The notes: a model not told the origin generated them from the sequence alone. Counted from the stretch's first letter, positions 53,771 to 63,873 are shown. The stretch is 64,000 nt of DNA from Thermoplasmatales archaeon (GCA_026127925.1 JAJSLM010000007.1:26163-90162), one strand, 5' to 3'. A program made the numbers and translations.

Positions 53771-55123
53771 ATGGATCACTACGATGTTATAACAATTGGA
53801 GCTGGAGGAGCGGCTTACCCTGCGGCTTTTACACTTAAGCGTTCTGGACACACAGTTTTAATGATAGACAAAAAGGGCGTCATGTCCGGGAACTGCCTTT
53901 CTGAGGGCTGTGTACCGTCCAAAGCGATCATAGAAAATGTACATAACTATGTCAAAATGAGGCGGTTTGGCAATTATTCGTTGGATTACGCAAAGCTTGT
54001 AGAACTCAAAGATCATGTTCAGAATGTGCGATATGAACAACACACAGAAGAATTGTCTAAGGCAGGCTTGTCTATAAAAAAAGGCACTGCCCGATTAGTT
54101 GATGATCACACTGTATCCGTCGATGATGGTACAGGTATGGCTAGGTATTCAGCAGATCACATAATAATCGCATCGGGATCGGATACATTCATTCCAAAGT
54201 TTCCCGGGGCAGAATTCGCTGTGACAAGCTCCAGTTTTTTTTCGATCTCTCCAAAAATCAGGCATCTTCCAAATAGTATAGTTATCATTGGAGGCGGGTA
54301 CATCGGAATGGAAACGGCATCATTTCTTTCGATCCTTGGTACGAGAGTCTATGTGATAGAAATGCTCCCGAAACCTCTTGCTACTCTGGACCCTGAACCA
54401 GTAAATGCTCTCCTGACTCTTCTTCCTGGATACGAATCTTACATGAATTCCACAGTCAAATCTATAGAACGCATCGTCGATGGATATCGAGTCAATTTCG
54501 ATCACGGCGGAAGCATGGATCATATAGATTCTGAATTTGTAATGCTGGCAGTTGGGCGAATACCCATTTTCCCAGAAGGCACGGAAGAATTAGGTGTAAG
54601 ATACCAGAAGCATGGAATAATAGTTAATAATGGAATGCAAACGAGTGTCAAGAATATATACGCTACGGGAGATGTAAATGGTATTACCCCTCTGTTTCAT
54701 GCTGCAAAACGGCAATCGCTTGTAGCAGCAAACAATATTATGGCCGGAGATAGACTTGTTGATTACTTTGATCCTCTCTCTGTTCCTTTTACAGTTTTCA
54801 CTATACCACAACTTTCTTTTGTAGGTATTCTTCCAGAACAGGCAAAAAAGGAAAACATAAAATTCACAACCGCAGAGTTTTCTCTTGACCATGATGCGAT
54901 GGCCCAGATAAACGGCGAGATGGTAGGAAAAATTAGGCTCCTTGTTGACGCGAGAATGAAGATAATAGGCGGATATGCCATAGGAAACGATGCTGGGAAT
55001 ATCATAAATGAGATTGCCCTTGCCATTTCCAAAGGACTCAGCATTCGTGATTTCGCCGAGATGGCGCATCAGCATCCTATGACTTTTGAGGAACTTGACA
55101 GTATCGGCAGACAGTTCTATTGA
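53771..55123 (+). CDS. dihydrolipoamide dehydrogenase-like flavoprotein disulfide reductase
   Basis: A 450-residue class I pyridine nucleotide-disulfide oxidoreductase. FAD-binding GAGGAAYPAA (10-19), redox-active C42 and C47 in GNCLSEGCVPSK, NAD(P)-binding IIGGGYIGMETA (about 173-184), the ATGDVNG FAD motif, and the C-terminal HQHPMTFEEL with the catalytic His. It resembles lipoamide dehydrogenase, but no E1/E2 or glycine cleavage genes are nearby, so mercuric, CoA-disulfide or general thiol reduction are alternatives. The dimer-interface region is complete. Confidence 0.88.
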   Translation: MDHYDVITIGAGGAAYPAAFTLKRSGHTVLMIDKKGVMSGNCLSEGCVPSKAIIENVHNYVKMRRFGNYSLDYAKLVELKDHVQNVRYEQHTEELSKAGLSIKKGTARLVDDHTVSVDDGTGMARYSADHIIIASGSDTFIPKFPGAEFAVTSSSFFSISPKIRHLPNSIVIIGGGYIGMETASFLSILGTRVYVIEMLPKPLATLDPEPVNALLTLLPGYESYMNSTVKSIERIVDGYRVNFDHGGSMDHIDSEFVMLAVGRIPIFPEGTEELGVRYQKHGIIVNNGMQTSVKNIYATGDVNGITPLFHAAKRQSLVAANNIMAGDRLVDYFDPLSVPFTVFTIPQLSFVGILPEQAKKENIKFTTAEFSLDHDAMAQINGEMVGKIRLLVDARMKIIGGYAIGNDAGNIINEIALAISKGLSIRDFAEMAHQHPMTFEELDSIGRQFY

Positions 55124-55264
55124 AAGTCTATGTCTTTGTTTTGTTTGCCGTATAATATTTTCTGTTCAAGTTGAATATTGCTGGCGATTTAATTCTTTCA
55201 AAAATAATATATTTACTTTGCTTCAAAACAACCAAATATTTAAGAAAGATTACAATCATTCGAT

Positions 55265-55774
55265 ATGGCATCCATTCAAGACCTGATAAAGAAAAATTTT
55301 TCAGATTTTCCTGCACAGAGAAGGGTCGTAAACAAGATTTTGGAATACGGTCTGTCCATTAGGTTCGGGAAAATGTACTGTAATGATATCCAGATAGAGT
55401 TCGGTGCAATTGGTAAGGTATGTGACGTTGATCCGAGGATCGTGAAGGATACGTGCGAGAGGATATCCGATGACGAAGAGATGAGTAATATATTCGGAAA
55501 GTTCAGATCGATTATGAATCTTAAGGACGTAGCACCGGATCTTGGCCTTGGGGAAATAGTTCTGATTCCAAAGGATGCAAAACAACCGGGCATACTGGCG
55601 TCTGTAAGTCAAGTGATTTCCGCGGAAGGAATAAGCATTAGGCAAGCTATCGCAGACGATCCTTACATAACGGCAGATCCTAAATTTTACATAATAGCGG
55701 ATTCCCCGATTCCTTCTGAACTCTTAACCAAGTTAAGGAAACTTGATGGGATACGCAGTATAACGATCTACTAG
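55265..55774 (+). CDS. ACT-domain regulator of amino acid metabolism (COG2150-like)
   Basis: A 169-residue protein with an N-terminal HTH-like part (about 12-85, with CNDIQIEFGAIGKVCDVDPR) and a C-terminal ACT domain (about 95-168: GEIVLIPKDAKQPGILASVS, then EGISIRQAIAD). Archaeal proteins of this plan are predicted to sense amino acids and regulate their metabolism. The preceding AAATATTTAAG lies about 25-30 nt upstream of ATG. No amino acid operon is beside it. Confidence 0.85.
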   Translation: MASIQDLIKKNFSDFPAQRRVVNKILEYGLSIRFGKMYCNDIQIEFGAIGKVCDVDPRIVKDTCERISDDEEMSNIFGKFRSIMNLKDVAPDLGLGEIVLIPKDAKQPGILASVSQVISAEGISIRQAIADDPYITADPKFYIIADSPIPSELLTKLRKLDGIRSITIY

Positions 55775-55852
55775 TCGGCTAAGTTTTTCGCTCTTGTGCT
55801 TTCTTTTGATTATGATCTTACCGGGAAAGACAAAAATTTCAGATTCAATGGT

Positions 55853-56998
55853 TTAAGGATCTTTAAATGAATGATATGAACTGTAAAGCAACAAATCGTA
55901 CACAGCTTTAACGGTACCAGATACAAAGAACATTAAAGGTGGAAAAGTGCTGATCAGTAAACCGCTTATTCCTGGTCCCGGTATCTGAGACCCGTTTCTT
56001 ATGCTAATAAATATTGAGTTGCTCCGTATTCTGGATTCCTTGCTGATTATTGTGTTTGTAAAGCTATCTCGGGCGGGCACGTCCATCTGACTGGTAGTCT
56101 GTCTAAGGTAAAGAAAGATCTCTGCAACTGGCAAATAGTGAATCACCGGGATCAAAATCAGGAACATGTTGCTTACGAGATGAGTAAACACCATTGTTCT
56201 GACTAATCCAATTCTATTAGAAATCTTTGATGACAAAATTACAGAAATTGCAGTAACTATGGAAACTATCAAGAATATTATACCTGCAGTGGAAATTGCG
56301 ATGTCAAATGTTACCCTGAACCAAAGTACAATCAGGGACGTGGTGATCATTCCTCCACCTAAAGCATCAATAGCAAAGAGAAATCCGAGCTTTCTTACGT
56401 TCGGTTTATCAGGGTCCTTTACTGGCGATCTACCCCTTATTCTCTCCATCGAAGGGAATCTTATTACTGCGTATGGAACAGATTGGAACAAAGCCACGAT
56501 CATGGAGACAAAGAATAGAAGTTTGAAATTATAGCCAACCATTATAATCAAGCCCGCTGCCAAGGCGCTTGCGGCGTATGAGCCGAAATTGTAGTAAGAG
56601 AATACTAAATTCTTCTTTCTCTGGTTTGTTTCAAAGTGGCTTATAGCGTACTGTTCTATCGATCTATTGGCGGTAAAATCCTTTCCTGAAAGCGAGGTCC
56701 CGGAAATCAATAGGGCAATTATATACGCAGTTATGCCACCAATGAAAAAGAGTATCGCAAGTGTAATAAAAAGCAAAACAGAAAGGATTAAGACTCTTTC
56801 TTTCAACGGAATTTTCAGGAAACTGAACAGGTATACAAAAACCATAGTTACAGCGGCAAATGCCAAAATTAAAAGCCCTATCTCTATAGCATTGAGTCCC
56901 AGCTCAAGAAGATAGAATGGCGATAGGATTGCCAAAATCGTGAAAATAAAGGATCGGATCGAAGCATTGAGTGAAAGCAGATAACTCTCGCGGGCCAT
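55853..56998 (-). CDS. major facilitator superfamily transporter
   Basis: A 381-residue protein with about 11-12 helices. SRIGLVRTM-like loop motifs appear between helices, and the long loop between halves contains RIRGRSPVKDPDKPNVRK. LRQTTSQMDVPARDSFTNT is reminiscent of sugar or drug MFS relatives. Substrate unknown. The ATG at 56998 is preferred to the TTG at 57007 in the same frame. Overall composition resembles the other MFS gene (33472-34686), which also has a conserved MDVPAR/GSPNRT-type segment late in the protein, so they may be distant paralogues. Confidence 0.82.
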   Translation of the reverse strand: MARESYLLSLNASIRSFIFTILAILSPFYLLELGLNAIEIGLLILAFAAVTMVFVYLFSFLKIPLKERVLILSVLLFITLAILFFIGGITAYIIALLISGTSLSGKDFTANRSIEQYAISHFETNQRKKNLVFSYYNFGSYAASALAAGLIIMVGYNFKLLFFVSMIVALFQSVPYAVIRFPSMERIRGRSPVKDPDKPNVRKLGFLFAIDALGGGMITTSLIVLWFRVTFDIAISTAGIIFLIVSIVTAISVILSSKISNRIGLVRTMVFTHLVSNMFLILIPVIHYLPVAEIFLYLRQTTSQMDVPARDSFTNTIISKESRIRSNSIFISIRNGSQIPGPGISGLLISTFPPLMFFVSGTVKAVYDLLLYSSYHSFKDP

Positions 56999-57143
56999 TA
57001 TATTCAACCATAATAGTATGCTATAATTAATAATAACTAGTTCTCATCTTGCGTGTGTCAATAAGTTTTGTACCGTAACGGACGCCTAGACGTACTCTTA
57101 CTCGAATTCGCACGGGCTCAGAACTATTTTCAAACAGCAAGAT

Positions 57144-58259
57144 TCAGGATTTAATTTCTGTTTCATACATTTCCGAAACATATTTTCCTATGGCTGGCGC
57201 CGAGGTAAGTCCAGGTGATTCTATGCCGATCAGGTTGAAGAAACCAAATAGATCATTATTAACTTCGTGAGCGATGATAAAGTCTTTAAAGCCACTTTTA
57301 TCCTTTTTTATTTGCGGTCTTATCCCTGAAGAATCAGGGCTGATATCATATTTATCAATAGATGGCATGAAGTTTCGTACAGAATTCGTGAACTCATTCT
57401 TGTCAGATTCCACTCTGTAATCTATGCTGTCAACATAGTATGCGTTTGGTCCCATTCTTACAGATCCCGAAAGATCAGGTGTGAGATGGATGCCTAAACC
57501 TGGGAAGGAAGGAACTGGGTATACTGGTATCCGAACAGGCTTTGCTCCATTTATTCTGAAGTAGTCACCCTTGCATAATTGTATTTTGTATCCGAGTTTG
57601 TTAACATCTAGCCCGATCATGGCCGCAACTTCATCCGAATGGAGGCCGGCACAATTTATGACCGTTTTTGATCTTAAGGTGAACGGTTCTCCAGAGCTGA
57701 GACCGGTCAGTTCGTATTCTGAATCGACCTTCCTGATAGAACTTACTTCAGTATTGGTGACAATTTCCGCTTGATTATTCACAGCTTTTCGGTAAAACAG
57801 GTTAATCAAATCGAAAGGCTCCACTATTCCCGTAGAAGGAGAATAAATAGCCCTTTGTGCCTCTATGTTCGGTTCCATGGATCTGATCTCTTCTTTGTCG
57901 AGGTACTTAAGATTCTCTACGTTGTTGTCCTCTCCGTTTTTCATAAGGCGTTCAAGTTCAATTATTTCATTCTCGTTATTCGCGACTGTTAATTTCCCGA
58001 GTTTCTTGAAAGGTATGTTGTATTCATTGCATAATTCGTAAATCATTCTGTTTCCTTCAACTGCTAATCTGGCTTTAAGGGTTCCTCTTGGATAATGGAT
58101 CCCTGAATGTATCACACCGCTGTTATGGCTACTTGTTTCCATGCCCACCATTTTATTTTTATCGAAAACAAATATGCCTTCATTGTTTGTTGAAAGTTCA
58201 GCTGCTATGGCAAGACCAACTATGCCACCACCAATTATTACGATGTTGGAATGTTCCAT
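57144..58259 (-). CDS. FAD-dependent oxidoreductase, L-2-hydroxyglutarate oxidase (LhgO)-like
   Basis: A 371-residue DAO-family flavoprotein. IIGGGIVGLAIAAEL (8-22) binds FAD, and SSHNSGVIHSGIHYPRGTLK (43-62) is a signature of LhgO/L-2-hydroxyglutarate dehydrogenase. VINCAGLHSDEVA and GPNAYYV with the C-terminal FNLIGIESPGLTSAPAIG complete the fold. It would oxidise a 2-hydroxy acid and pass electrons to oxygen or quinone. A glycerol-3-phosphate dehydrogenase-like specificity cannot be excluded. Confidence 0.82.
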   Translation of the reverse strand: MEHSNIVIIGGGIVGLAIAAELSTNNEGIFVFDKNKMVGMETSSHNSGVIHSGIHYPRGTLKARLAVEGNRMIYELCNEYNIPFKKLGKLTVANNENEIIELERLMKNGEDNNVENLKYLDKEEIRSMEPNIEAQRAIYSPSTGIVEPFDLINLFYRKAVNNQAEIVTNTEVSSIRKVDSEYELTGLSSGEPFTLRSKTVINCAGLHSDEVAAMIGLDVNKLGYKIQLCKGDYFRINGAKPVRIPVYPVPSFPGLGIHLTPDLSGSVRMGPNAYYVDSIDYRVESDKNEFTNSVRNFMPSIDKYDISPDSSGIRPQIKKDKSGFKDFIIAHEVNNDLFGFFNLIGIESPGLTSAPAIGKYVSEMYETEIKS

Positions 58260-58498
58260 TGGAGTCTTAAGAGAATAAGTAGTAATAAATAATTTTGTAT
58301 ATATGCGGTGAGTTGAGTTTGTCTTAATGAGGCTTCATATGCATTTGAACCGTTGCATGTATCAGGTAAGTACATCTGGTGGTGCACTAATTTAATGGTG
58401 GTCCTGAGTCAATAGTCCTTAAAATAACTGAAATTGTTTCTGTTCCAACAATCATTGCATTGTTTTTAAACAGGTAGACGGCGTTCAACGAGCACTTG

Positions 58499-58508
58499 TT
58501 ATATATTC
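58499..58508 (+). promoter_or_regulatory. TATA box of the glucose dehydrogenase gene
   Basis: TTATATATTC is centred 23 nt upstream of ATG 58526, the spacing expected for a leaderless archaeal transcript. It also drives the overlapping folD gene. Confidence 0.65.
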
Positions 58509-58525
58509 TGTAAAGATACGCGATC

Positions 58526-59608
58526 ATGAAAGTGGATGCCATAACAACGGAACCGCCGAAATGGGGAGTAAAATACGAGCAAATCGATGTCGATGAAAAT
58601 TTGCCTATCAAATTGAAACCAATATACACTGGAATATGCGGAACTGATAGGGGAATAGTTTCAGGGTCGCTTCCGTTTGCTTATGCGCCACGCGGGGAAC
58701 AGAAATTGATCTTAGGTCATGAATGTCTGGCTAAAGTTATTGAAGCCGAGGATAACGATCTGGGGATTAAAAAGGGCGATTATGTTGTCCCGGTTGTTAG
58801 ACGTCCGGGCAAATGCGTTAATTGCCTTATAGGTCGTTCAGATAATTGTTCAGATGGTGAAAAACACGAAGCGGGAATAACCGGACTTAATGGTTTCATG
58901 AGATCGGAATTCCAGGATTATCCTCAGAATCTTGTTAAGGTAGAGGATCCAGATATAGTCAAAGTAGCAGTTTTAACTGAACCCTTAAAAAATGTCAGAA
59001 AAGCTTTCGAAATGTTTGATATAGTATCAAGAAAGTCCGTTTTTACGGATGCAAACGGAGCATATGATGAAAAAAGGTCTTTAATAATAGGAACGGGAAA
59101 TGAAGCATTTCTTTATGGTCTGACATCAAGAGATTATGGTTTCCAGACTTACATGACTAACAGACATCCTGAGACAGAATTTAAACTTGGGATGATGGAC
59201 AAAGCGAACATAACTTTTTATGATTACACTAAAGATGTATTAAAGGAGAAGAATGGCTTCGATCTTGCTATAGACACAAGTGGCGATCCGGGAACAATCT
59301 TCAGATTTATCAGGAAAATGAATAACAATGGAATAATGATCTTGTTTGGAACAAACAGTAATGCTCCAGCATCCACTTTCGATGGTTCAGACATCGATTA
59401 TATAATTGAGAGGAACATAACGATAATGGGTTCTGTAGATGGTTCAAGAGTACATTACGAAAAAGCACTGCAGGATCTCACTAGGTGGAATTATCAATAT
59501 GGAGACCTAGTACCTAATATGATTACATCCAGAGTTAAGCCTGATGACACGGATATCTTCTTACACAAGAAGTCCGGAGAGGTTAAAACCGTTATAGAAT
59601 GGAGTTGA
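58526..59608 (+). CDS. gdh: glucose 1-dehydrogenase (zinc-dependent medium-chain dehydrogenase)
   Basis: A 360-residue MDR enzyme close in sequence to the Thermoplasma acidophilum glucose dehydrogenase. Catalytic zinc ligands are C38 (GICGTD), H65 and E66 (GHE); the structural zinc lobe has C97, C100 and C108 (PGKCVNCLIGRSDNC). HEAGITGLNGFM and VLTEPLKN follow. The coenzyme-binding loop is IIGTGNEAFLYG, and NRH suggests NADP preference, as in Thermoplasma. It catalyses glucose to gluconolactone, first step of the non-phosphorylative Entner-Doudoroff pathway. Confidence 0.94.
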   Translation: MKVDAITTEPPKWGVKYEQIDVDENLPIKLKPIYTGICGTDRGIVSGSLPFAYAPRGEQKLILGHECLAKVIEAEDNDLGIKKGDYVVPVVRRPGKCVNCLIGRSDNCSDGEKHEAGITGLNGFMRSEFQDYPQNLVKVEDPDIVKVAVLTEPLKNVRKAFEMFDIVSRKSVFTDANGAYDEKRSLIIGTGNEAFLYGLTSRDYGFQTYMTNRHPETEFKLGMMDKANITFYDYTKDVLKEKNGFDLAIDTSGDPGTIFRFIRKMNNNGIMILFGTNSNAPASTFDGSDIDYIIERNITIMGSVDGSRVHYEKALQDLTRWNYQYGDLVPNMITSRVKPDDTDIFLHKKSGEVKTVIEWS

Positions 59609-60462
59609 TAACTATTCTCACCGGAATAATATCCTCAAAACAAATTGCGACAAAAATTAAAGCAGATATAAAATCTTCTGTTGCATCATTAAAAAATTCA
59701 GGTATTTCCCCTTGCTTGGGAATTGTGAAGATAGGAGAAGATCCAGCTTCGGAGCAATACTTTAATGCTAAAATAAAAAGAGCTTCTGAATTTGGAGTGG
59801 AAACAAAGATTCTGATGCTCGAAAGCGATGTTTCCCAGGAAAGAGTCAATTCCGAGGTGAGAAAGATCGCTCTTGATCCTGATGTCCATGGAGTAATCGT
59901 TGAGTCGCCCGTCCCAAAACATCTTAATTATCACGAATTCATCAACCTTATACCGCCTGAGAAGGATGTTGACGGAGTAACATACCTAAATCTTGGAAGG
60001 TTGATGTCAGGGGAGGGCAGTCTAAGACCAGCCACTGCGGCATCTGTCATGGAATTTATTTCTGAAATCGGGATTCTGCAGGGTTCGGTTATTGCAATAA
60101 TAAACAGAACTCTAACCGTTGGCAAACCACTTTCTATGATGCTTCTCTCGAATAATTTTACTCCCTTGGTATGCCACAGCAAAACCTTAAGATTGAAGGA
60201 TCTCTGCCGGTCTTCTGATGTCATAGTTACAGCTGCCGGCAAACCCGGATTGATCACGACTGATTTTGTGAGACCAGAAAGCGTTGTAATTGATGTGGGG
60301 ATAAATGTTGTGGGTGATAAGATTGTTGGAGATGCGGATTTTGAAGGTATAAAAGATAAGGTTTCAGCGATTACACCAGTTCCGGGTGGGGTAGGTTCGC
60401 TGACATCTCTAATGATATTTAGGAATCTTGTTGACGCCATTAATATGCAAGGATTGGTTTGA
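59599..60462 (+). CDS. folD: methylenetetrahydrofolate dehydrogenase/cyclohydrolase
   Basis: A 287-residue bifunctional enzyme. Substrate and catalytic residues are Y54 and K58 (QYFNAKIKRA), DVDGVTYLNLG (conserved VDG) and the NADP loop INRTLTVGKPLS with CHSKT. PVPGGVGSLTSLM is the C-terminal signature. The usual PCTPxG reads PATAAS, a mild departure. ATG 59599 overlaps gdh by 10 nt, so folD is translationally coupled to it. It supplies one-carbon units for purine and other syntheses. Confidence 0.92.
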   Translation: MELITILTGIISSKQIATKIKADIKSSVASLKNSGISPCLGIVKIGEDPASEQYFNAKIKRASEFGVETKILMLESDVSQERVNSEVRKIALDPDVHGVIVESPVPKHLNYHEFINLIPPEKDVDGVTYLNLGRLMSGEGSLRPATAASVMEFISEIGILQGSVIAIINRTLTVGKPLSMMLLSNNFTPLVCHSKTLRLKDLCRSSDVIVTAAGKPGLITTDFVRPESVVIDVGINVVGDKIVGDADFEGIKDKVSAITPVPGGVGSLTSLMIFRNLVDAINMQGLV

Positions 60463-60756
60463 TCTTTCCGAAACCTTCGTTTTTTATTGGCTGCTCGAAG
60501 TTTCGCAAAATGGTACGTCTAGGCGGCGTAAGGACAACTATTGGCCATAATCACTCTGTTCACAAATTAACACAGTTTATGTGAACTACGAAAAAGTCCA
60601 TCCACTCGATCCTTGAATTCATTGTAATGGCACTCAATTGTTTTAAAGATCTACTTTACAAGCAGAATAGGATTCCATTCAATAATTTTGAGCTTTCAAT
60701 TGATACTATAAATTGACAAGCTTTATTTATGGACAAGATATAATTGTCAGACATCA

Positions 60757-61485
60757 ATGGATGCAGAACAAGAAATACAGAGAATCACCAAATTCCTGAG
60801 AGAATTCGTTGGCAGCAGAAACGCAATAGTTGGTTTAAGCGGTGGAATAGATAGTTCAGTGACGCTGATGCTCCTTAAGAAATCTATACCGCATTTTAAG
60901 ATTTTTCCATTTTTTATGCCTTCTGATACGACACCAAGATCAGACTATGATGACGTCTATGATCTTGCCAGCATTGCGAATGTAAACCTTACAACTATTG
61001 ATATAACACCGATATTTGTACAGTTCCAGAAGTCTCTTGGGGCTAGCGACATTTCTGCTTTGGGAAACATAAAAGCAAGAATTAGGATGAGCATCCTTTA
61101 TTATTTTTCGAATATACACGATGGGGTTGTTATTGGTACGACTAACAAGACAGAAAACTATCTTGGATACTTTACAAAATTTGGAGATGGAGCATGCGAC
61201 GTGGAACCCATAATTCACCTACTGAAACGGGATGTGAAACAACTTGGTGAAAGCCTTGGTGTTCCGCAGAATATCATAAATAAAAAACCATCTGCAGGTT
61301 TGTGGGAACATCAGTCCGATGAGGATGAGCTTGGAATGACATACGATCAGATGGATCAGTCGGTAGAAAACCTGTTTATGAAACACCGAGATCCGGTAAG
61401 TGAAGTAGATCGTAAAGTTCTTGAACTGTACCAGAAAACTAAACATAAAAGAAATTTTCCAGTATCACTGGAGGAAGAGAAATAG
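60757..61485 (+). CDS. nadE: NH3-dependent NAD+ synthetase
   Basis: A 242-residue adenine nucleotide alpha hydrolase. The P-loop SGGIDSS (28-34) binds ATP, GTTNKTENYLGYFTKFGDGA is the substrate/ATP region, and KKPSAGLWEHQSDEDELG matches the conserved NadE lid loop. There is no glutaminase domain, so ammonia is the nitrogen donor for deamido-NAD amidation. TTTATTTATG about 27-36 nt upstream suggests a leaderless start at 60757. Confidence 0.94.
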   Translation: MDAEQEIQRITKFLREFVGSRNAIVGLSGGIDSSVTLMLLKKSIPHFKIFPFFMPSDTTPRSDYDDVYDLASIANVNLTTIDITPIFVQFQKSLGASDISALGNIKARIRMSILYYFSNIHDGVVIGTTNKTENYLGYFTKFGDGACDVEPIIHLLKRDVKQLGESLGVPQNIINKKPSAGLWEHQSDEDELGMTYDQMDQSVENLFMKHRDPVSEVDRKVLELYQKTKHKRNFPVSLEEEK

Positions 61486-61488
61486 GAA

Positions 61489-62802
61489 ATGGTTTTCAGT
61501 ATAACAACAGAGTATTACCAATTAAGTTTAATATTGATACTGGCAGCATTTGCTATACCCATTGCCAGAAAAATCTCAGTTGTAGATGTGCCAATTCTAA
61601 TAATCATAGGTATATTGTTCGGTCCGGCTCTGGGTTTGATTAAATACGAATACGCCAGCTCTTTTATGCTTGATTTTGGAGGTTTTGGTTTCGGAATACT
61701 GGGGATCGTATTCATTCTCTATTTCGAGAGTCACCACATGGACTTGAAGGCAATAAGAAAATACTTCGCCAAGATCGTTTCTTTAGATACTATCGGTGTC
61801 ATAGTTACTGCACTTTTGGCAGGTCTTATCTTTTCATATGTATTCAAAGCCCCATTCTCTGTCGGATTCCTCTTCGGTGCAATAATATCTCCCACTGATC
61901 CTGCTACTCTTATTCCACTCTTCAAGAAAATCCATGTAAAAGAAGAGATCTCAAGTACTATTATAGGGGAAAGCATGTTCAATGATCCCATAAGTATCGT
62001 GCTGGTATCTATCGCTCTTTTCATAGTCGATCCTGCATCTTCATATTCCGCATTCTTCTCCACCTTTGTTTCTCATATCGGCCTCATTCCTGGATCGGTT
62101 CTCGAGTTTCTTGTTCAGATCATAATCCCTGCTTTAATTGGAATTGTGGTCGGTGTTCTTGTTATAGTCATCAACAAGATTATGAATTTCGAGAATCTCG
62201 TTGTAGCGTTTATGCTTGGCATAGTGATTTTAGAATTCATCGCGCTACAGGCGTCAAAAATAACGCCATTCCCGGCCGTTATAGCTACGGGAGCAATTAT
62301 CGGGAATTTTTCAGACAAGACAATCTTTTGGAATCGCGAAACCGCATTCAGCGAGAACCTGGCCGTTCTTTCCGAGGCTATTATATTCATTGCTATTGGT
62401 GGAATGCTGTTAAGGTCAGATATCGTTGATTATGTGTTATACGGTCTCCTTTTCACTGCAATGCTGCTTCTGGTGGTTCGCCCTGCTGCTGTTCTGGCTT
62501 CCATGGCACCATTTTTTGGGCATAGGCAAAAGATTGATAAAGCTTCCATGGCTTTTTATTCTGCCGTGGGTCCGCGTGGCATTGTTTCGATAGTTCTTTC
62601 AGTACTTCCACTTAGCATTGGACTATTAACACACAACGTGTATTTGCTAACATACGGGCCCATAATAACCGTAATAACGTCCTTCATAGTCTTATTTTCT
62701 ATAATATTGAATACCCTTTATGTTCCATTTATGTCAAGGATGAAACTGTTCAGGCAACGTTCTATTGAGGAAGGAAATTTACTTCCAGGTAAAGAATCAT
62801 GA
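61489..62802 (+). CDS. sodium/proton antiporter, CPA1 (NhaP-like)
   Basis: A 437-residue exchanger with about 12-13 helices. SPTDPATLIP (134-143) and ESMFNDPIS (161-169) hold the essential Asp137 and the Asn165-Asp166 pair of electroneutral NhaP-type antiporters, and GPRGIVSIVLS in a later helix is the family's conserved Arg motif. It starts 3 nt after nadE and is probably co-transcribed. Role in pH and sodium homeostasis of an acidophile is likely. Confidence 0.9.
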   Translation: MVFSITTEYYQLSLILILAAFAIPIARKISVVDVPILIIIGILFGPALGLIKYEYASSFMLDFGGFGFGILGIVFILYFESHHMDLKAIRKYFAKIVSLDTIGVIVTALLAGLIFSYVFKAPFSVGFLFGAIISPTDPATLIPLFKKIHVKEEISSTIIGESMFNDPISIVLVSIALFIVDPASSYSAFFSTFVSHIGLIPGSVLEFLVQIIIPALIGIVVGVLVIVINKIMNFENLVVAFMLGIVILEFIALQASKITPFPAVIATGAIIGNFSDKTIFWNRETAFSENLAVLSEAIIFIAIGGMLLRSDIVDYVLYGLLFTAMLLLVVRPAAVLASMAPFFGHRQKIDKASMAFYSAVGPRGIVSIVLSVLPLSIGLLTHNVYLLTYGPIITVITSFIVLFSIILNTLYVPFMSRMKLFRQRSIEEGNLLPGKES

Positions 62803-62811
62803 GGTTAAAAC

Positions 62812-63663
62812 ATGATAGAAAAAAAGGAATTTGGTAAGACAGGATTTTCTGTTTCGAGAATAGGTATGGGTACGTATTACGACCCTTCGTGGATCGTAAT
62901 GGACAAGGCATTTCATATAAGGCCAAACGAAGACAGAAGAGTGAATGCTATAAAGACTGGGTTGGAACTTGGTTTGAATCTCATAGATACTGCTGAGATA
63001 TATGGAACTGAACGACTGGTTGCTAAAGCAATAAAGGGATATGACAGAAACGATCTTTTTATAGCAACAAAGGTTTTTCCAAATCATTTCTCCTTTGAGA
63101 AGGTTATAAATTCGTGCGATCACAGTCTGGCTGCTCTGGAAACGCCGTACATTGATCTATATCAGTTGCACTTTCCCAGCAAGAAATTCTCAATAACTGA
63201 GACGATGCATGCTATGGAAAAGCTGGTGGATGACGGGAAGATTCGCTATATAGGGATTAGCAATTTCGGTCTTGAGCAAACCAAGGAAGCGATAGCTGCT
63301 CTGCGGAAGTACGAGATAATTTCCACGCAGATGGATTTCAGCCTGCAGAAGAGAGATATCGAGAATGATCTGATACCGTTTTGTAGGGAAAACAACATTG
63401 CAATACTGCCATATTATCCGCTAGGACATGGCGATCTAACCAAAGCATCTGCATATCCATCAGAGGCCTATAATGAGATAATAGCAAACCATGGTAAGGT
63501 ATCTCCATCCCAGATCGCACTGAACTGGTTTCTTACAAAGTACGACTTCGTTTTTCCAATACCACGCGCATCTAACCCGCAGCACGTTATTGAGAATGCA
63601 AATTCTATGGGTTGGAAACTTTCTCAAAAGGAGATTGCACTACTAGAAAACTCGTTTAAGTAA
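62812..63663 (+). CDS. aldo/keto reductase
   Basis: A 283-residue TIM-barrel NADPH-dependent oxidoreductase. The catalytic tetrad is D59 (IDTAEIYG), Y64, K87 (ATKV) and H120 (LYQLHFP). ISNFGLEQ and the C-terminal PIPRASNPQHVIENAN bind the cofactor. Length is a little below the usual 300-320. A GAGG motif 7 nt upstream of ATG 62812 and 9 nt after the antiporter stop indicate operon-type translation. Substrate is an aldehyde or ketone; not specified. Confidence 0.9.
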   Translation: MIEKKEFGKTGFSVSRIGMGTYYDPSWIVMDKAFHIRPNEDRRVNAIKTGLELGLNLIDTAEIYGTERLVAKAIKGYDRNDLFIATKVFPNHFSFEKVINSCDHSLAALETPYIDLYQLHFPSKKFSITETMHAMEKLVDDGKIRYIGISNFGLEQTKEAIAALRKYEIISTQMDFSLQKRDIENDLIPFCRENNIAILPYYPLGHGDLTKASAYPSEAYNEIIANHGKVSPSQIALNWFLTKYDFVFPIPRASNPQHVIENANSMGWKLSQKEIALLENSFK

Positions 63664-63873
63664 CGGTAAAAATTTGTAAGCTTTTTGATGTTTACATTTC
63701 CTAACTTTTGGGAAGAAGATCGTAATTCAATGAATATTACTATTTTGCCCCACCAATTGTGGGATGAAATCGTTTCAAATGGTTAATCTTCTCCTTGTAA
63801 TTTCTAGAAATGATCATGCAATAAAGCTCTATCTTTTCAGAGAGTAACCGAGGCAGAGCCGCATCAAAGATAG

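Noticed and set aside
57084..60526. Shared GTACGTCTAGGCG sequence in inverted orientation at about 57084-57097 and 60513-60526, flanking lhgO, gdh and folD
   Set aside because: A 13-bp match is expected by chance many times among all pairs in 64 kb, and no further similarity flanks it.
60558..60586. Inverted repeat GTTCACA/TGTGAAC with a 15-nt loop upstream of nadE
   Set aside because: It lies far (170 nt) from the promoter and has a long loop; a regulatory role is not supported.
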